64,000 nt of DNA from Capnocytophaga periodontitidis (GTDB lineage: Bacteria > Bacteroidota > Bacteroidia > Flavobacteriales > Flavobacteriaceae). The notes below the pieces were generated by a model. It saw only the letters and a program-made list of their open reading frames with translations. It ran no database searches and was not told where the DNA came from. This document shows, in pieces, positions 43,029 to 52,404 of the stretch; the first letter of the stretch is position 1, and each line of letters begins with the position of its first letter. The stretch lies in the NCBI RefSeq assembly GCF_016126015.1, contig NZ_JAEFDB010000003.1, positions 248,001 to 312,000 on the forward strand, read 5' to 3'. A program made the position numbers and the translations under genes.

Positions 43029-46000
43029 AGAAAAGCTCCTACTTCAATCACTTCTTTAGCATTGCTCAAGCGTACAGTAGTTTCTTCTTGTTTTTGCTGT
43101 GGAGTACCAAAGTGTGTGTAGAAAGTAATGCGCAAACTCACGGGCATCAATTGCTTTTGTGAGTGAGTGCCAAAGTAATCTACTTGTACTTTGTATTGAC
43201 CTTTCATAGCTTTTTTAATCATAAACTCTTCAGGGCCATAACCTTCAGTTACGTCGTCTGATATTTTTCCACCGAGATAAGTGATTGTGTTTTGGTAATA
43301 ACATTTCTCGCCTTTAGGGTCGGTTACCCATAAGTCCATATCGCAATCATTGGTATCCCAAGAGAGTACTACACGCACATCTACGGGCTCTTTTTTGAGC
43401 AAACGCTTGTCGATATAGCTCGTTTTTACATTTTTATTACGCGCTACGATACTGTTGAGGTCGTTCAGGGTAATGAGCTTTACATCTTCAAATCGATCGT
43501 CGTTCCAATCTTCAGTAATTACTTTGTAAAGGTTCTTCACTGCTTCATTGTACTGGGTATCATCGGCTAAAGCTAAGCCTAAATCACGGAAAGATTGAGG
43601 CTCTTCTGGTCGTATAGTTGCTACTTTTTGAAATACTTGTACCGCTTCTTTTTTGGCATTGTAACGACTGAGTTTATAACCTAATACTCTGAGCAGTTGT
43701 GGGTCGTCTAAACCGAGTTCTGCCAAATTAGAAACCACTAAAATCGCTTGCTCGCGATTGCCTTTTTTGAAGAAGTAATCGGCTACATCGGCATAGAAAG
43801 CAGGTGTTGTGCCGTATTCTTTTTTCAGTTTGTAATAGGTTTCTACAGCTTTAGCTTCTTCAGTGTATTCCATTACCTTTAAATAAGGAGTATCGGGGTT
43901 GTAGGCATTGAGTTCTATATTTGCCATTGGGGTATTTTCAACTCTCACATCATTTATAGCTATAGCAGAAACAGAGCCTGTTAGACTTCTTTCCATCACA
44001 GGAGCGTAACCCCTTACTACTACCTCATTGAGTTCTGAGCGATCAGTATCTTCTGAAACAGAGCTTATCCCTCTCATACTGATTCCTCGCGCTTGAGCTT
44101 GAACTTCAGCTTGAGGTACAGACTCTTCCATTTTAGCTGTTTCAGCAGAAGCTATAACCTCATCTTTTATTTCAGCACGATTGTCGGTTATTTCATCTAC
44201 TACTACATTTAGCTGCTTTTTGTTTTTAGTTTTTTTATCTTTTAGAGGATATACGGTTTTCCACCATTCTGTTTGCTCGTTTGATTGCTCAATAAGGTTT
44301 TCTAAAATTTCCTTTTTCCTCTCTTTTTTCTCTTCTGCTTGAGAGTTTAGTCTCGCATAGTACTCTTTAGCCAATTCTTCAGGAGGTGTAATGCGGTAGC
44401 GCACATAATCTTCTACGGTTTCTAAAACGATAAGTGAGTTACCTTCAGTTACAATGCTGTATTCACGTCCTACGGCATCTATTTGCTTTTGTTCAGCGCT
44501 TTCGCGTTCTAATTGTGCAATTTGCTTTTCTGCCCATATACGGCGCAAAAGGTCAAACTCACTTCCCGAAGCATCGGGGTTAGCTGTAAAATGGATTTCT
44601 TTTTGTACGATTATATTTTTAGGGTATCCAAAGCTGAGTACTAAGGTTGCTTCTTTAGTTTGTAATTCGCCTGCAAGTGTAAAATTACCTTTGGTAATAG
44701 TAGTGCCTTTCTGTGGGAAAAATTTAGCTATTTTACCATTTTTCACTTCTATATCCAGCAGTTGGAAAGGTACAGTCTGCGCTACTTTTAGTGCCTGCTC
44801 GGTAGTGAGGGTGGTCAAATCTATAAAGCTACCCCCCGTAGCATTGGCGAGGTATTGTATTTTTGATGTATTGGCAACTGCCGACGCATTGACTACCGTT
44901 ATAGGGGTTTTGGCTTGTTTTACTACTTCGTTTACTGAAAAATCTTTACTGCCAAAGTTGAAAATACCATCGCTAAAGAGGAGTAATTCATCGGCTTTGA
45001 GACTGAAATTGATAGCGTTGCCATCGGTAGCACCATCATATTGCAAACTTTCTAAATGTGATTTCAGCGCTTGCCAATTGCCGTTTTTCACTTCAAAACT
45101 AAGGGGTTTATCAGTGCGAATATTGAAGCTGCTAAGAACGACTTTCATATTTTTGACTGCTTTGAAATAAGCGTCTAAGAAAGCAAATTCTTTTGCTCTA
45201 TCGCGATTGCTTGCCGAATGTGACGCATCCCATAAAATACCTATTTCTGTAGGGATAGGTTTGTTTTTGGATTGGGCAGTCGCCAAAGCGATATTGCCAT
45301 AGCAATAGGTTTTGTTGCCTTTAGTAGCACTAATGCTTTGTGGTTTCTCAATTTTAGGGAAAGTGAGCGCAATGTTCTGGTTGAGCGCAAAATTCTGTTG
45401 GCTCACCTCACTGATATAGCTGTTGCGCGCTTGCTTGAAGTCTAATTGCAAGCTGTTTTGAATATCAGCCTTTACAAAGCGCGATACTACTTCGGTGCGT
45501 ACTTTGAAGTTTTTAAGGGTTACATTAGCTGTGATGGGCAAGAAGTAATAATCCTGTCCATTGCGCTCGTGTAACTCTTGTTCAAAAGCGATAAGCACAC
45601 GGCGAGAGCCTTGGGCAGGCATAGGATACACGCGGGCTTTGAAGTTATTGCCCTCCGTCTTTTCTAACAAACCAGGGTCTACACCCCTGCGCACGATTTC
45701 CTCAAAGGCTTTGCGCCCTGAGGTCTTATCTACTACCACCCCTTCGCGCATTTTGCCGTTGATGTCCAAAGCAAAGCGTGACACCTGCTGACCGTCGGCA
45801 AGAGGAAACTGAAATTCGCCTTCCATTACGCGGCTGTTGGGGTTGTAGAAAGTCATTTCCATAGTGGTGACGGCTGTTTGCCCTATTACCAATATGTCTA
45901 TGGAGAGGTCTTGCAACACCATAGGGTTGGCATTGCGTTCATTCACTACCTTCACCTCGGGCACCACCGATTTCTGTGCGGTGATCACAAAGGAAAGCAG

Positions 46001-46036
46001 TAAAGCTACTGAAGATAAAAAATGTTTGATTTTCAT
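43010..46036 (-). CDS. VIT/vWA-domain protein with a SusC-like segment, TPR region and DUF2135
   Basis: A 1008-residue exported protein (signal peptide MKIKHFLSSVALLLSFVITAQ). The VIT domain (about 25-160) has FYNPNSRVMEGEFQFPL and RVYPMPAQGSRRVLIAFE. A vWA domain (about 245-420) has a MIDAS-like DASHS. After a charged helical stretch comes a short segment with the consensus of SusC receptors (NEVVVRGYAPVMERSLTG, about 668-685). TPR-like helices follow at about 730-850. DUF2135 at the C-terminus (about 880-1000) includes WDTNDCDMDLWVTDPKGE. It is probably a surface or periplasmic adhesion or sensing protein. It lies 57 bp downstream of the ABC exporter gene. Confidence 0.88.
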   Translation of the reverse strand: MKIKHFLSSVALLLSFVITAQKSVVPEVKVVNERNANPMVLQDLSIDILVIGQTAVTTMEMTFYNPNSRVMEGEFQFPLADGQQVSRFALDINGKMREGVVVDKTSGRKAFEEIVRRGVDPGLLEKTEGNNFKARVYPMPAQGSRRVLIAFEQELHERNGQDYYFLPITANVTLKNFKVRTEVVSRFVKADIQNSLQLDFKQARNSYISEVSQQNFALNQNIALTFPKIEKPQSISATKGNKTYCYGNIALATAQSKNKPIPTEIGILWDASHSASNRDRAKEFAFLDAYFKAVKNMKVVLSSFNIRTDKPLSFEVKNGNWQALKSHLESLQYDGATDGNAINFSLKADELLLFSDGIFNFGSKDFSVNEVVKQAKTPITVVNASAVANTSKIQYLANATGGSFIDLTTLTTEQALKVAQTVPFQLLDIEVKNGKIAKFFPQKGTTITKGNFTLAGELQTKEATLVLSFGYPKNIIVQKEIHFTANPDASGSEFDLLRRIWAEKQIAQLERESAEQKQIDAVGREYSIVTEGNSLIVLETVEDYVRYRITPPEELAKEYYARLNSQAEEKKERKKEILENLIEQSNEQTEWWKTVYPLKDKKTKNKKQLNVVVDEITDNRAEIKDEVIASAETAKMEESVPQAEVQAQARGISMRGISSVSEDTDRSELNEVVVRGYAPVMERSLTGSVSAIAINDVRVENTPMANIELNAYNPDTPYLKVMEYTEEAKAVETYYKLKKEYGTTPAFYADVADYFFKKGNREQAILVVSNLAELGLDDPQLLRVLGYKLSRYNAKKEAVQVFQKVATIRPEEPQSFRDLGLALADDTQYNEAVKNLYKVITEDWNDDRFEDVKLITLNDLNSIVARNKNVKTSYIDKRLLKKEPVDVRVVLSWDTNDCDMDLWVTDPKGEKCYYQNTITYLGGKISDDVTEGYGPEEFMIKKAMKGQYKVQVDYFGTHSQKQLMPVSLRITFYTHFGTPQQKQEETTVRLSNAKEVIEVGAFLVTGNK

Positions 46037-46093
46037 TACTAAACAATGTTTTGATGAAACTTATTAGCTGTAAATCAAACAATATACCAAAAA

Positions 46094-47845
46094 TTATTCG
46101 TCTAAAAACTGCACTTCGTACAAATTGCGGTAGTAACCGTTCTCTATTTGTAACAACTCCTCGTGAGTACCCGTTTCTACAATTCTTCCTTTGTCTAACA
46201 CGATAATTTTGTCGGCTTTTTTTACCGTTGTAAGGCGGTGGGCGATGATAATAGAAGTGCGCCCTTCAGTCATTTTATCGGTAGCCTTTTGTATAAGTTG
46301 TTCGGAATGAGAATCGACTGATGAAGTTGCTTCGTCTAAAATGAGTATCTGTGGTTTGTGTACATAAGCACGTAGGAAAGCAATAAGCTGGCGTTGTCCT
46401 GCCGAAAGCATTGTGCCGCGCTCTTTCACATTGTAGTGATAACCTTCAGGCAAGCTCATCAAGAAATCGTGAACGCCTATGCTCTTAGCTGCTGCAATCA
46501 CTTCCTCTTCACTGATGGCGGGATTTTTCAGGGTGATGTTGTTCAACACGCTGTCGGCAAACAAAAATACATCTTGCAATACAGTGGCGATGTGTTTTCG
46601 CAACGAACTGAGGGTGTATTCCTTAATATTTACTCCATCGATGTAAATCGCACCAGAGCTAAGGTCGTAAAAACGGTTCAGCAGATTGGTAATCGTAGTT
46701 TTCCCAGCGCCTGTCGCCCCTACAATAGCAATAGTCTCACCCTCTTTGACTTCAAAACTGATGCCGTGCAAAATTTCTTCGCCTGCTATATATTCAAAGT
46801 GAACATCTTTAAATTCTATAGCCCCTTTCACTTCGGTAAGTTCCTTGTGTCCTTCAGTTTCCGAGTCGTTTTTAGTTTCCAAAATAGCAAACACACGATC
46901 GGAAGCGATAATGCCCATCTGTAAGGTGTTGAACTTATCGGCGATATGCCTGATAGGACGGAAAAGCTGTTGGGAGAGTTGGATAAACAAGAAGATATTC
47001 CCTAAATCGTACACATTATCGCCTACGATTTGTCGTCCGCCAAACCACACGATAAGGGCAATAGTAATCGATACGCACAAGTCGCCAATAGGGAAGAAGA
47101 TAGAGTTATACCATATTGTTTTGAGCCACGCTTGCTTGTGTTTCTCGTTGATTTTCTTGAAGTTTTCTAATTCTTCGCGTTCTTGGGCAAAAAGCTGTAC
47201 TACTTTGATACCCGAAATGCGCTCCTGCACAAAGGCATTGAGGTTAGCTACTTCTTTGCGCACTTCTACAAAAGCGGCATTCATAGAACGCTGAAACCAA
47301 CGGGTGAAGTAGAGAATTAGCGGCATCGTAGCATAACTGATGAGTGCTAATTTCCAATCGATTACAAACATTACGATGGTGATAACTAACATTTTGAGCA
47401 CATCACTTGCCATCTCAAAAAGTCCTGAACTGAAAATCTCGCCAATGCGTTCCATATCGTTCACCGCACGGGTTACGAGCACACCAATTGACGATTTATC
47501 GAAATATCTCATCTTTAGGCGCAACAAGTGAGCAAAGAGTTTTTCGCGTATATCGCGTATAACGGTTTGTCCTAACCAGTTAGAATAATAAGAAAAGAGG
47601 AATTGCATCAACACTTCGGCGCAGAGCAAGGCTACTAATATATAGGTGATGCGCAACAGCCCTTCGTAGTTTTTAAGGGTGATATAATCGTCGATTGCTA
47701 CTTTTATGAGGTAAGGCTGAGCCGTTGAAAAAATAGAAGAAAGTATCGCAAAGAGCGCGACGGCTATAAATACGCCTCGATAAGGTTTTACAAAGCGCGA
47801 TAGCTGATGAAAAGTATGTTTAGTGCGTGATGTTTTTTCGGACAT
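46094..47845 (-). CDS. ABC exporter, fused permease-ATPase (MsbA/multidrug type)
   Basis: A 583-residue half-transporter with a six-helix type I ABC exporter domain (about 1-320) and an ATPase domain (about 340-583). Walker A is AIVGATGAGKTT, the signature is LSAGQRQLIAFLRA, Walker B is ILILDEATSSVD, and the switch His is in IIAHRL. It works as a homodimer or heterodimer exporting a lipid, drug or peptide; the family cannot be narrowed from the sequence. Its minus-strand promoter (TACTTTTG) is 19 bp upstream and sits beside an octamer array. It may be co-transcribed with the VIT/vWA gene. Confidence 0.92.
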   Translation of the reverse strand: MSEKTSRTKHTFHQLSRFVKPYRGVFIAVALFAILSSIFSTAQPYLIKVAIDDYITLKNYEGLLRITYILVALLCAEVLMQFLFSYYSNWLGQTVIRDIREKLFAHLLRLKMRYFDKSSIGVLVTRAVNDMERIGEIFSSGLFEMASDVLKMLVITIVMFVIDWKLALISYATMPLILYFTRWFQRSMNAAFVEVRKEVANLNAFVQERISGIKVVQLFAQEREELENFKKINEKHKQAWLKTIWYNSIFFPIGDLCVSITIALIVWFGGRQIVGDNVYDLGNIFLFIQLSQQLFRPIRHIADKFNTLQMGIIASDRVFAILETKNDSETEGHKELTEVKGAIEFKDVHFEYIAGEEILHGISFEVKEGETIAIVGATGAGKTTITNLLNRFYDLSSGAIYIDGVNIKEYTLSSLRKHIATVLQDVFLFADSVLNNITLKNPAISEEEVIAAAKSIGVHDFLMSLPEGYHYNVKERGTMLSAGQRQLIAFLRAYVHKPQILILDEATSSVDSHSEQLIQKATDKMTEGRTSIIIAHRLTTVKKADKIIVLDKGRIVETGTHEELLQIENGYYRNLYEVQFLDE

Positions 47846-47863
47846 TGTTTTCTTTTAAGGCTG

Positions 47864-47895
47864 CAAAAGTACAAAACAATTAGCAAATGAACAAA
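47864..47895 (-). promoter_or_regulatory. Promoter of the ABC exporter gene
   Basis: On the minus strand the -33 TTTG (47892-47895), a 20-nt spacer and the -7 box TACTTTTG (47864-47871) can be read; the -33 is part of the octamer array. Confidence 0.65.
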
Positions 47896-47940
47896 TTAGG
47901 AATTTAGCAAATTAGCAAATGAAGAAATTAGCAAATTACA
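47878..47940. repeat. Octamer array (AAATTAGC type), about 8 units
   Basis: Consecutive 8-bp units AATTAGC, AAATGAAC, AAATTAGG, AATTTAGC, AAATTAGC, AAATGAAG, AAATTAGC, AAATTACA. It is the longest such array here and the minus-strand exporter promoter is built into its left end. Confidence 0.75.
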
Positions 47941-48094
47941 TTTTAATAACTTTATGTTTAACTCCTATTTTTACACTATATATGTTAAAATTATAATAAA
48001 ATATAGCTGAAACAATAAAATAATAGCTAAAAAACTTGCATAGTATTCTCTATTTATAGACTTTTGTACGCGAATAATTAAAACAGTATGTACA

Positions 48095-48487
48095 ATGGAA
48101 GAAAAAGAATTTTTGGACAATGAGGAGATCTTCTCTAAAGTCCTAAGGGCGGGTAGGCGCACTTACTTCTTTGATGTGAGGGCTACACGCGCTAATGATT
48201 ATTACTTGACCATTACCGAAAGTAAGAAATTTACGCACGACGATGGGTCTGTACACTACAAAAAACACAAAATCTATCTCTATAAAGAAGATTTTGAATT
48301 GTTTAAAGACATTTTAAACGAAATGACAGCCTATGTTTTTGATGAAAGAGGTGAAGAAGTAATTTCTGAACGCCATCAAAAGGATTTTAAGAAAGAGCTA
48401 TATGCTGAACGATTGGAAAACGTAAGAGTTAATGGTAACGGTGTTACTAATGGCACTTATCGCAGCCTTGATTTTGAAGACCTCTAA
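48095..48487 (+). CDS. DUF3276 (PUR-alpha-like) nucleic-acid-binding protein
   Basis: A 130-residue soluble protein. The core (about 12-85; EIFSKVLRAGRRTYFFDVRA, then ANDYYLTITESKKF) is a Whirly-like beta-sheet fold shared with PUR proteins, which bind purine-rich single-stranded DNA or RNA. Bacterial members are known from Bacteroidetes and Borrelia, where related proteins act as regulators, but the targets here are unknown. The second half is charged and helical (RHQKDFKKELYAERLEN). No operon partners. Confidence 0.85.
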   Translation: MEEKEFLDNEEIFSKVLRAGRRTYFFDVRATRANDYYLTITESKKFTHDDGSVHYKKHKIYLYKEDFELFKDILNEMTAYVFDERGEEVISERHQKDFKKELYAERLENVRVNGNGVTNGTYRSLDFEDL

Positions 48488-48547
48488 CTAAAAAACGCTA
48501 ATAAGGTGGAGCTTCACTCATTGTATATAGAGTGATGACGTAATGGG

Positions 48548-49459
48548 CTATTGGGTAAAGCTCATCTTCTGGCGTGGGTGATACTTTATCAGTGCTTCTC
48601 GCAAATAACTCTTCTCTACGTGTACGTAAATTTCAGTAGTAGTAATATTCTCGTGCCCTAACATCATTTGTATAGCTCGCAAGTTGGCACCATTCTCCAA
48701 TAGGTGTGTGGCAAACGAATGCCTAAATGTATGCGGACTAATTGTCTTCTGTAACCCTATATTTTCCGCTACTTGTCTTACAATCGTGAAAATCATCGCT
48801 CGTGTGAGCTGTTTTCCCCTTCTGTTTAAGAATACAAAATCCTCGTGTCCTTTGGCTATTTTTAGCTGTCGGCGCTGGTTGTCTATATATTGCTTCACTT
48901 GCTTTTGGGTGTAAGCCTCAATAGGTACTAACCGCTGTTTGCTGCCTTTCCCCATCACCCTGATAAAATCTTCATCGAAAAACAAATCGGACAATCTGAG
49001 CGAAATAAGCTCCGATACGCGTAACCCGCAAGCGTAGAGCATCTCTATCATCGCCTTGTTGCGATGACCTTCATCGGTGCTTAAATCTATAGAAGCGAGC
49101 ATCGCGTCTATCTCTTGTAGTGAAAGTGTATCGGGGAGTTTTACGCCTATTTTGGGGCTTTCAATGAGACTCATCGGGAAGTCTTCACGCCCTTTTTCGT
49201 ACATCATAAATTTGAAAAAACTCTTCAATGCCGAAATGAGTCGCGCTTGCGAACGTGCATTCAAGTCTTTAGCTACTTCGTATACAAATTGCCGCAAAGT
49301 GTCTTCCTCGATGTTGCTAGGAGTTTCGGTGATGTTGTATTTTTCTAAATAGCAGATGAGTTTTTCGATATCCAAACCGTACGACACAGCTGTATTCTGC
49401 GACAAGCCTCGTTGCAGTCGCAGATAATGCTGAAAAGCTATATTTGTTTCACGCCACAC
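48548..49459 (-). CDS. xerD: Tyrosine recombinase XerD
   Basis: A 303-residue site-specific recombinase. The SAM-like N-terminal domain (about 5-90) is followed by the catalytic domain: Arg in GLRVSELISLR (about 145), Lys near VMGKGSKQRLVP, HxxR in SPHTFRHSFATHLL, and the Tyr nucleophile in TTTEIYVHVEKSYL (about 280). It resolves chromosome dimers at dif; no dif-like site was identified in the window. The start codon is GTG (49459), just left of the heptamer array that ends the DoxX-like gene, and no in-frame ATG lies close by. Neighbour order suggests a separate or read-through unit after the DoxX-like gene. Confidence 0.92.
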   Translation of the reverse strand: MWRETNIAFQHYLRLQRGLSQNTAVSYGLDIEKLICYLEKYNITETPSNIEEDTLRQFVYEVAKDLNARSQARLISALKSFFKFMMYEKGREDFPMSLIESPKIGVKLPDTLSLQEIDAMLASIDLSTDEGHRNKAMIEMLYACGLRVSELISLRLSDLFFDEDFIRVMGKGSKQRLVPIEAYTQKQVKQYIDNQRRQLKIAKGHEDFVFLNRRGKQLTRAMIFTIVRQVAENIGLQKTISPHTFRHSFATHLLENGANLRAIQMMLGHENITTTEIYVHVEKSYLREALIKYHPRQKMSFTQ

Positions 49460-49462
49460 CTG

Positions 49463-49490
49463 TTAATTGTTAATTATCAATTGATAATTT
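49463..49490. repeat. Heptamer array at the DoxX-like gene end
   Basis: TTAATTG, TTAATTA, TCAATTG, ATAATTT lie between xerD and the upstream gene; the second unit holds the DoxX-like stop, and the array encodes its last residues (LSIDN). Confidence 0.65.
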
Positions 49491-50552
49491 TTCACTGTCG
49501 TTGTAGTGTTTTTTATCGATGATGGTTCCTTTGGAGAGGGTAATAAGCCCTGGGTTAGAGCGAATCATCGTTTTTAGCGTGGTAGCATCGTTGTAGTAGA
49601 AGTTGAAGTTGAGTTCGTATTTCTTTACGATATAAGGCGCTTTTTCCATTTGTGAAGTGAGACCTATTACTGTATAACCGTTTTTCATTGCTTTATCGGT
49701 AACGGTTTTAATAGCTTTAAATGCCTCTTGGTTAGCGCGGTCAAGACGATAGGAAATCACCATCAAAAGTTTGTCTTTGTTGATGAATTCCTCTAAATAA
49801 TCGGTGGTTCTATCCTTATCCTGAATGTAGAAGTCGTGGATAGGAGGCATTTCGGTTTTAGAAGTAAGACTCACGTACTCACCCGCTATTTTAGGGAAGG
49901 AAGGGTCTTTAGTTTCAATCACTTTGTTTTGCCCATCTATTTTAAAAGTCCAATAGTAAGTAACAGCATTAGGAGGTAATTCCATACCTTTAGGGATGTT
50001 AGTACCTATTTTGTACACGCGGAAGTCCTTCACAGGCAAATGGTTGTACACATAATAAACGAAGATGATGCAAAAAAGCACTGATAAGCAAGTTACTACC
50101 AAAGGCAATTTGCCTTTAGTAAGCGGATGAATATATTTCTGACCGAAGAAAACAACCAAAGTGAGTGCTAAAAGCACTAAATCTTTAGTAAACGATTGCC
50201 AAGGAGTGAATTTAATAGCATCGCCAAAACAACCGCAATCGGTTACCTTGTTAAAATACGCCGAATAGAAGGTAAGGAAGCCGAAGAATACTAACATAGC
50301 GAGCAAAAGCCACAGTGTGAGTTTCTTTTTGTAGCCTACTAATAGAGTTACACCCAATACAACCTCAAAAATGCATACAAAGATAGCAAATGCTAAAGCA
50401 TAAGGCACGAGGAAAGACAAATTGAGTACACCAGGAGCGAAATAATCTTCTAATTTAAACGAAAATCCCATAGGGTCGTTAAGTTTTATCATCCCACTGA
50501 TGATGAAAGTAACACCTACTAATATACGGCAAAGTTGCACAAGATATTTCAT
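49470..50552 (-). CDS. BT_3928-like DoxX/MauE membrane protein with C-terminal thioredoxin-like domain
   Basis: A 360-residue protein with four to five N-terminal helices (about 5-200) of the DoxX/MauE type, including the conserved DCGCFGDAIKFTPWQSFTKD segment with a Cys-x-Cys. The C-terminal part (about 205-345) resembles a thioredoxin-like fold without an obvious CxxC. DoxX proteins affect redox or quinone chemistry at the membrane. It lies downstream of rplU-rpmA after a terminator and is followed by xerD. Exact function unknown. Confidence 0.75.
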   Translation of the reverse strand: MKYLVQLCRILVGVTFIISGMIKLNDPMGFSFKLEDYFAPGVLNLSFLVPYALAFAIFVCIFEVVLGVTLLVGYKKKLTLWLLLAMLVFFGFLTFYSAYFNKVTDCGCFGDAIKFTPWQSFTKDLVLLALTLVVFFGQKYIHPLTKGKLPLVVTCLSVLFCIIFVYYVYNHLPVKDFRVYKIGTNIPKGMELPPNAVTYYWTFKIDGQNKVIETKDPSFPKIAGEYVSLTSKTEMPPIHDFYIQDKDRTTDYLEEFINKDKLLMVISYRLDRANQEAFKAIKTVTDKAMKNGYTVIGLTSQMEKAPYIVKKYELNFNFYYNDATTLKTMIRSNPGLITLSKGTIIDKKHYNDSEKLSIDN

Positions 50553-50620
50553 ATTGCTATAATTGATTTTTTTGACTCGTTTTGCCTCAAAAACTTTGCC
50601 AAACTTCTTATCTTTTAGAC

Positions 50621-50657
50621 AAAAAAAGAAGAGTTACTCATAAAATGAATAACTCTT
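50621..50657 (-). terminator. Terminator of the rplU-rpmA operon
   Basis: A 13-bp stem with one mismatch (AAGAGTTACTCAT 50629-50641 with 50645-50657) and a 3-nt loop, followed on the minus strand by a T run reaching 50621. Confidence 0.75.
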
Positions 50658-50685
50658 ATTTTTTAATTAATTTAAAACTTTACAA

Positions 50686-50946
50686 TTATGCTTCTAATGG
50701 AATAACAGAAACATAAGATTTATCGTTTTTCTTTTTCTCGAATTTTACGATACCATCTATTTTAGCGTGCAAAGTATGGTCTTTACCAATGTACACGTTC
50801 TCGCCAGCATTGTGTTGAGTTCCACGTTGTCTAACGATAATGTTTCCAGCGATGGCAACTTGTCCACCGAAAATTTTAACGCCTAAGCGTTTAGAGTGTG
50901 ATTCTCTACCGTTCTTTGAACTACCGACACCTTTCTTGTGAGCCAT
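50686..50946 (-). CDS. rpmA: 50S ribosomal protein L27
   Basis: An 86-residue protein with all L27 features: [20 protein letters not shown] at the N-terminus, the conserved [21 protein letters not shown] core and [12 protein letters not shown]27 sits at the peptidyl transferase centre of the 50S subunit. It follows rplU by 25 bp on the same strand, the universal L21-L27 order, and ends before a hairpin terminator. Confidence 0.98.
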   Translation of the reverse strand: MAHKKGVGSSKNGRESHSKRLGVKIFGGQVAIAGNIIVRQRGTQHNAGENVYIGKDHTLHAKIDGIVKFEKKKNDKSYVSVIPLEA

Positions 50947-50971
50947 TTTCTTTAATTTTTAAGTTTAACAA

Positions 50972-51286
50972 TTATTTTACAACAATGTTCTCGATTACAA
51001 TTTGGGTGAGATACTGACGGTGTCCGTTCTTCACTTTGTAACCTTTACGTCTTTTCTTTTTGAATACGAGCACTTTGTCTCCTTTCAAATGTTTTAAAAC
51101 TTTAGCTTCTACTGAAGCTCCGTTTATAGCTGGGGCGCCTACAGTTACAGCTCCGTTGTTATCAATGAGAAGTACGTTAGAAAAAGTTACTTTTTCATCT
51201 TCTGCATTAGGCAAACGGTGCACGTAAACTTTTTGGTCTTTGCTTACTTTAAATTGTTGCCCTGCTATCTCTACAATTGCATACAT
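50972..51286 (-). CDS. rplU: 50S ribosomal protein L21
   Basis: A 104-residue protein; MYAIVEIAGQQFKVSKDQKV, VLKHLKGDKVLVFKKKRRKG and YKVKNGHRQYLTQIVIENI are the standard L21 blocks. L21 is a 23S rRNA-binding protein of the 50S subunit. It is the first gene of rplU-rpmA, transcribed from a TACTTTTG promoter 37 bp upstream. Confidence 0.97.
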   Translation of the reverse strand: MYAIVEIAGQQFKVSKDQKVYVHRLPNAEDEKVTFSNVLLIDNNGAVTVGAPAINGASVEAKVLKHLKGDKVLVFKKKRRKGYKVKNGHRQYLTQIVIENIVVK

Positions 51287-51322
51287 AGCTTTAACGTTTT
51301 TAATTATTGTTTAAATCGGCGG

Positions 51323-51353
51323 CAAAAGTACGAATTATTTTTTACGTGGCAAA
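51323..51353 (-). promoter_or_regulatory. Promoter of the rplU-rpmA operon
   Basis: On the minus strand the -33 TTTG (51350-51353), a 19-nt spacer and the -7 box TACTTTTG (51323-51330). Confidence 0.7.
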
Positions 51354-51392
51354 ATAAAATGAAAAATATTTGCTGCTTTTGTAGATATACTT

Positions 51393-51400
51393 TACCTTTG
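51393..51400 (+). promoter_or_regulatory. Promoter -7 box of fmt
   Basis: TACCTTTG lies 58 bp before the fmt ATG, with a TTTG (51369-51372 region) about 20 nt upstream. Confidence 0.6.
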
Positions 51401-51436
51401 CCAAAGTTTAACAACACTTTTAGTTGGACAAGATTG

Positions 51437-51457
51437 TTAATTATTAATTGTCAATTG
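51437..51457. repeat. Heptamer array just before the fmt start
   Basis: TTAATTA, TTAATTG, TCAATTG end one base before the fmt ATG at 51459, so the array occupies the position of a ribosome binding site. Confidence 0.65.
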
Positions 51458-51458
51458 T

Positions 51459-52385
51459 ATGAGAATTGTATTTATGGGAACGCCCGATTTTGCTTTAGCG
51501 TCCCTAAAAGCCTTAGTAGAAAATAATTATAACGTAGTAGGCGTGGTAACTGTTGCTGATAAACCTTCTGGTCGCGGACAAAAATTGCATCAGTCGCCCG
51601 TGAAAGTTTATGCCGAAAGCAAAGGCATACCTGTACTTCAACCTTTGAAACTCAAAGATGAGGATTTCCTCGCTGAACTTAAATCCCTTCAACCTGATTT
51701 ACAAATAGTTGTAGCTTTCCGTATGTTGCCTGAAGTGGTGTGGCGATTGCCTAAATACGGTACTTTCAACCTTCACGCTTCGCTCTTGCCTAATTATCGC
51801 GGGGCTGCTCCTATCAACTGGGCGATTATCAATGGTGAAAAACAAACGGGAGTGACGACATTTTTTATAGATGAAAAGATTGATACAGGTGCAATTATCG
51901 CTCAAGCTGTTACCCCTATCGATGCTCACGAAACAGCAGGTACACTCCACGATAAACTAATGTTACAAGGAGCTGATTTGGTACTCAAAACAGTAGATAG
52001 TATCGCTGCAGGTACTTGTACCACTCAGCCGCAAAACAAGGAGATTACTTTTGCCGAAGCACCTAAAATATATAAAGAGACCTGTAAAATCAATTGGGAA
52101 GAGGACGGGATGACTATCGAGCGCCTCATTAGAGGAATGAGTCCGTATCCTACTGCTTGGGCGGAGTTTCCTCACAAAGGGGAAATGCTTGCTACCAAGG
52201 TGTATGATGCTGTGTTTGAGCCTGCAACTCATAATGAACCCATCGGGAAACTTTTAGCAGAGAAGAAACAATTGCGCGTAGCGGTGAAAGATGGGTTTAT
52301 CCAGCTTTTAGAATTGCAGCTTCCCGCCAAAAAGCGTATGAAAACCGCCGATTTGCTCAATGGATTTTCTTTTAGTGAAGAGTAA
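51459..52385 (+). CDS. fmt: Methionyl-tRNA formyltransferase
   Basis: A 308-residue enzyme that formylates Met-tRNAfMet with 10-formyl-tetrahydrofolate. The N-terminal Rossmann domain begins MRIVFMGTPDFALASLKAL; the active-site region NLHASLLPNYRGAAPINWAI holds the catalytic His; TTFFIDEKIDTGAI is the family block. The C-terminal OB-like domain starts about residue 205 (IRGMSPYPTAWAEF). A heptamer array ends one base before the ATG, and a strong terminator follows. Length is normal for Fmt. Confidence 0.96.
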   Translation: MRIVFMGTPDFALASLKALVENNYNVVGVVTVADKPSGRGQKLHQSPVKVYAESKGIPVLQPLKLKDEDFLAELKSLQPDLQIVVAFRMLPEVVWRLPKYGTFNLHASLLPNYRGAAPINWAIINGEKQTGVTTFFIDEKIDTGAIIAQAVTPIDAHETAGTLHDKLMLQGADLVLKTVDSIAAGTCTTQPQNKEITFAEAPKIYKETCKINWEEDGMTIERLIRGMSPYPTAWAEFPHKGEMLATKVYDAVFEPATHNEPIGKLLAEKKQLRVAVKDGFIQLLELQLPAKKRMKTADLLNGFSFSEE

Positions 52386-52404
52386 AAAGTGAATAATAGG
52401 TTAT

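Noticed and set aside
48488-48547. Possible dif site or terminator next to xerD
   Set aside because: Only a 6-bp imperfect palindrome (TCACTC/GAGTGA) is visible; no dif-like consensus could be recognised.
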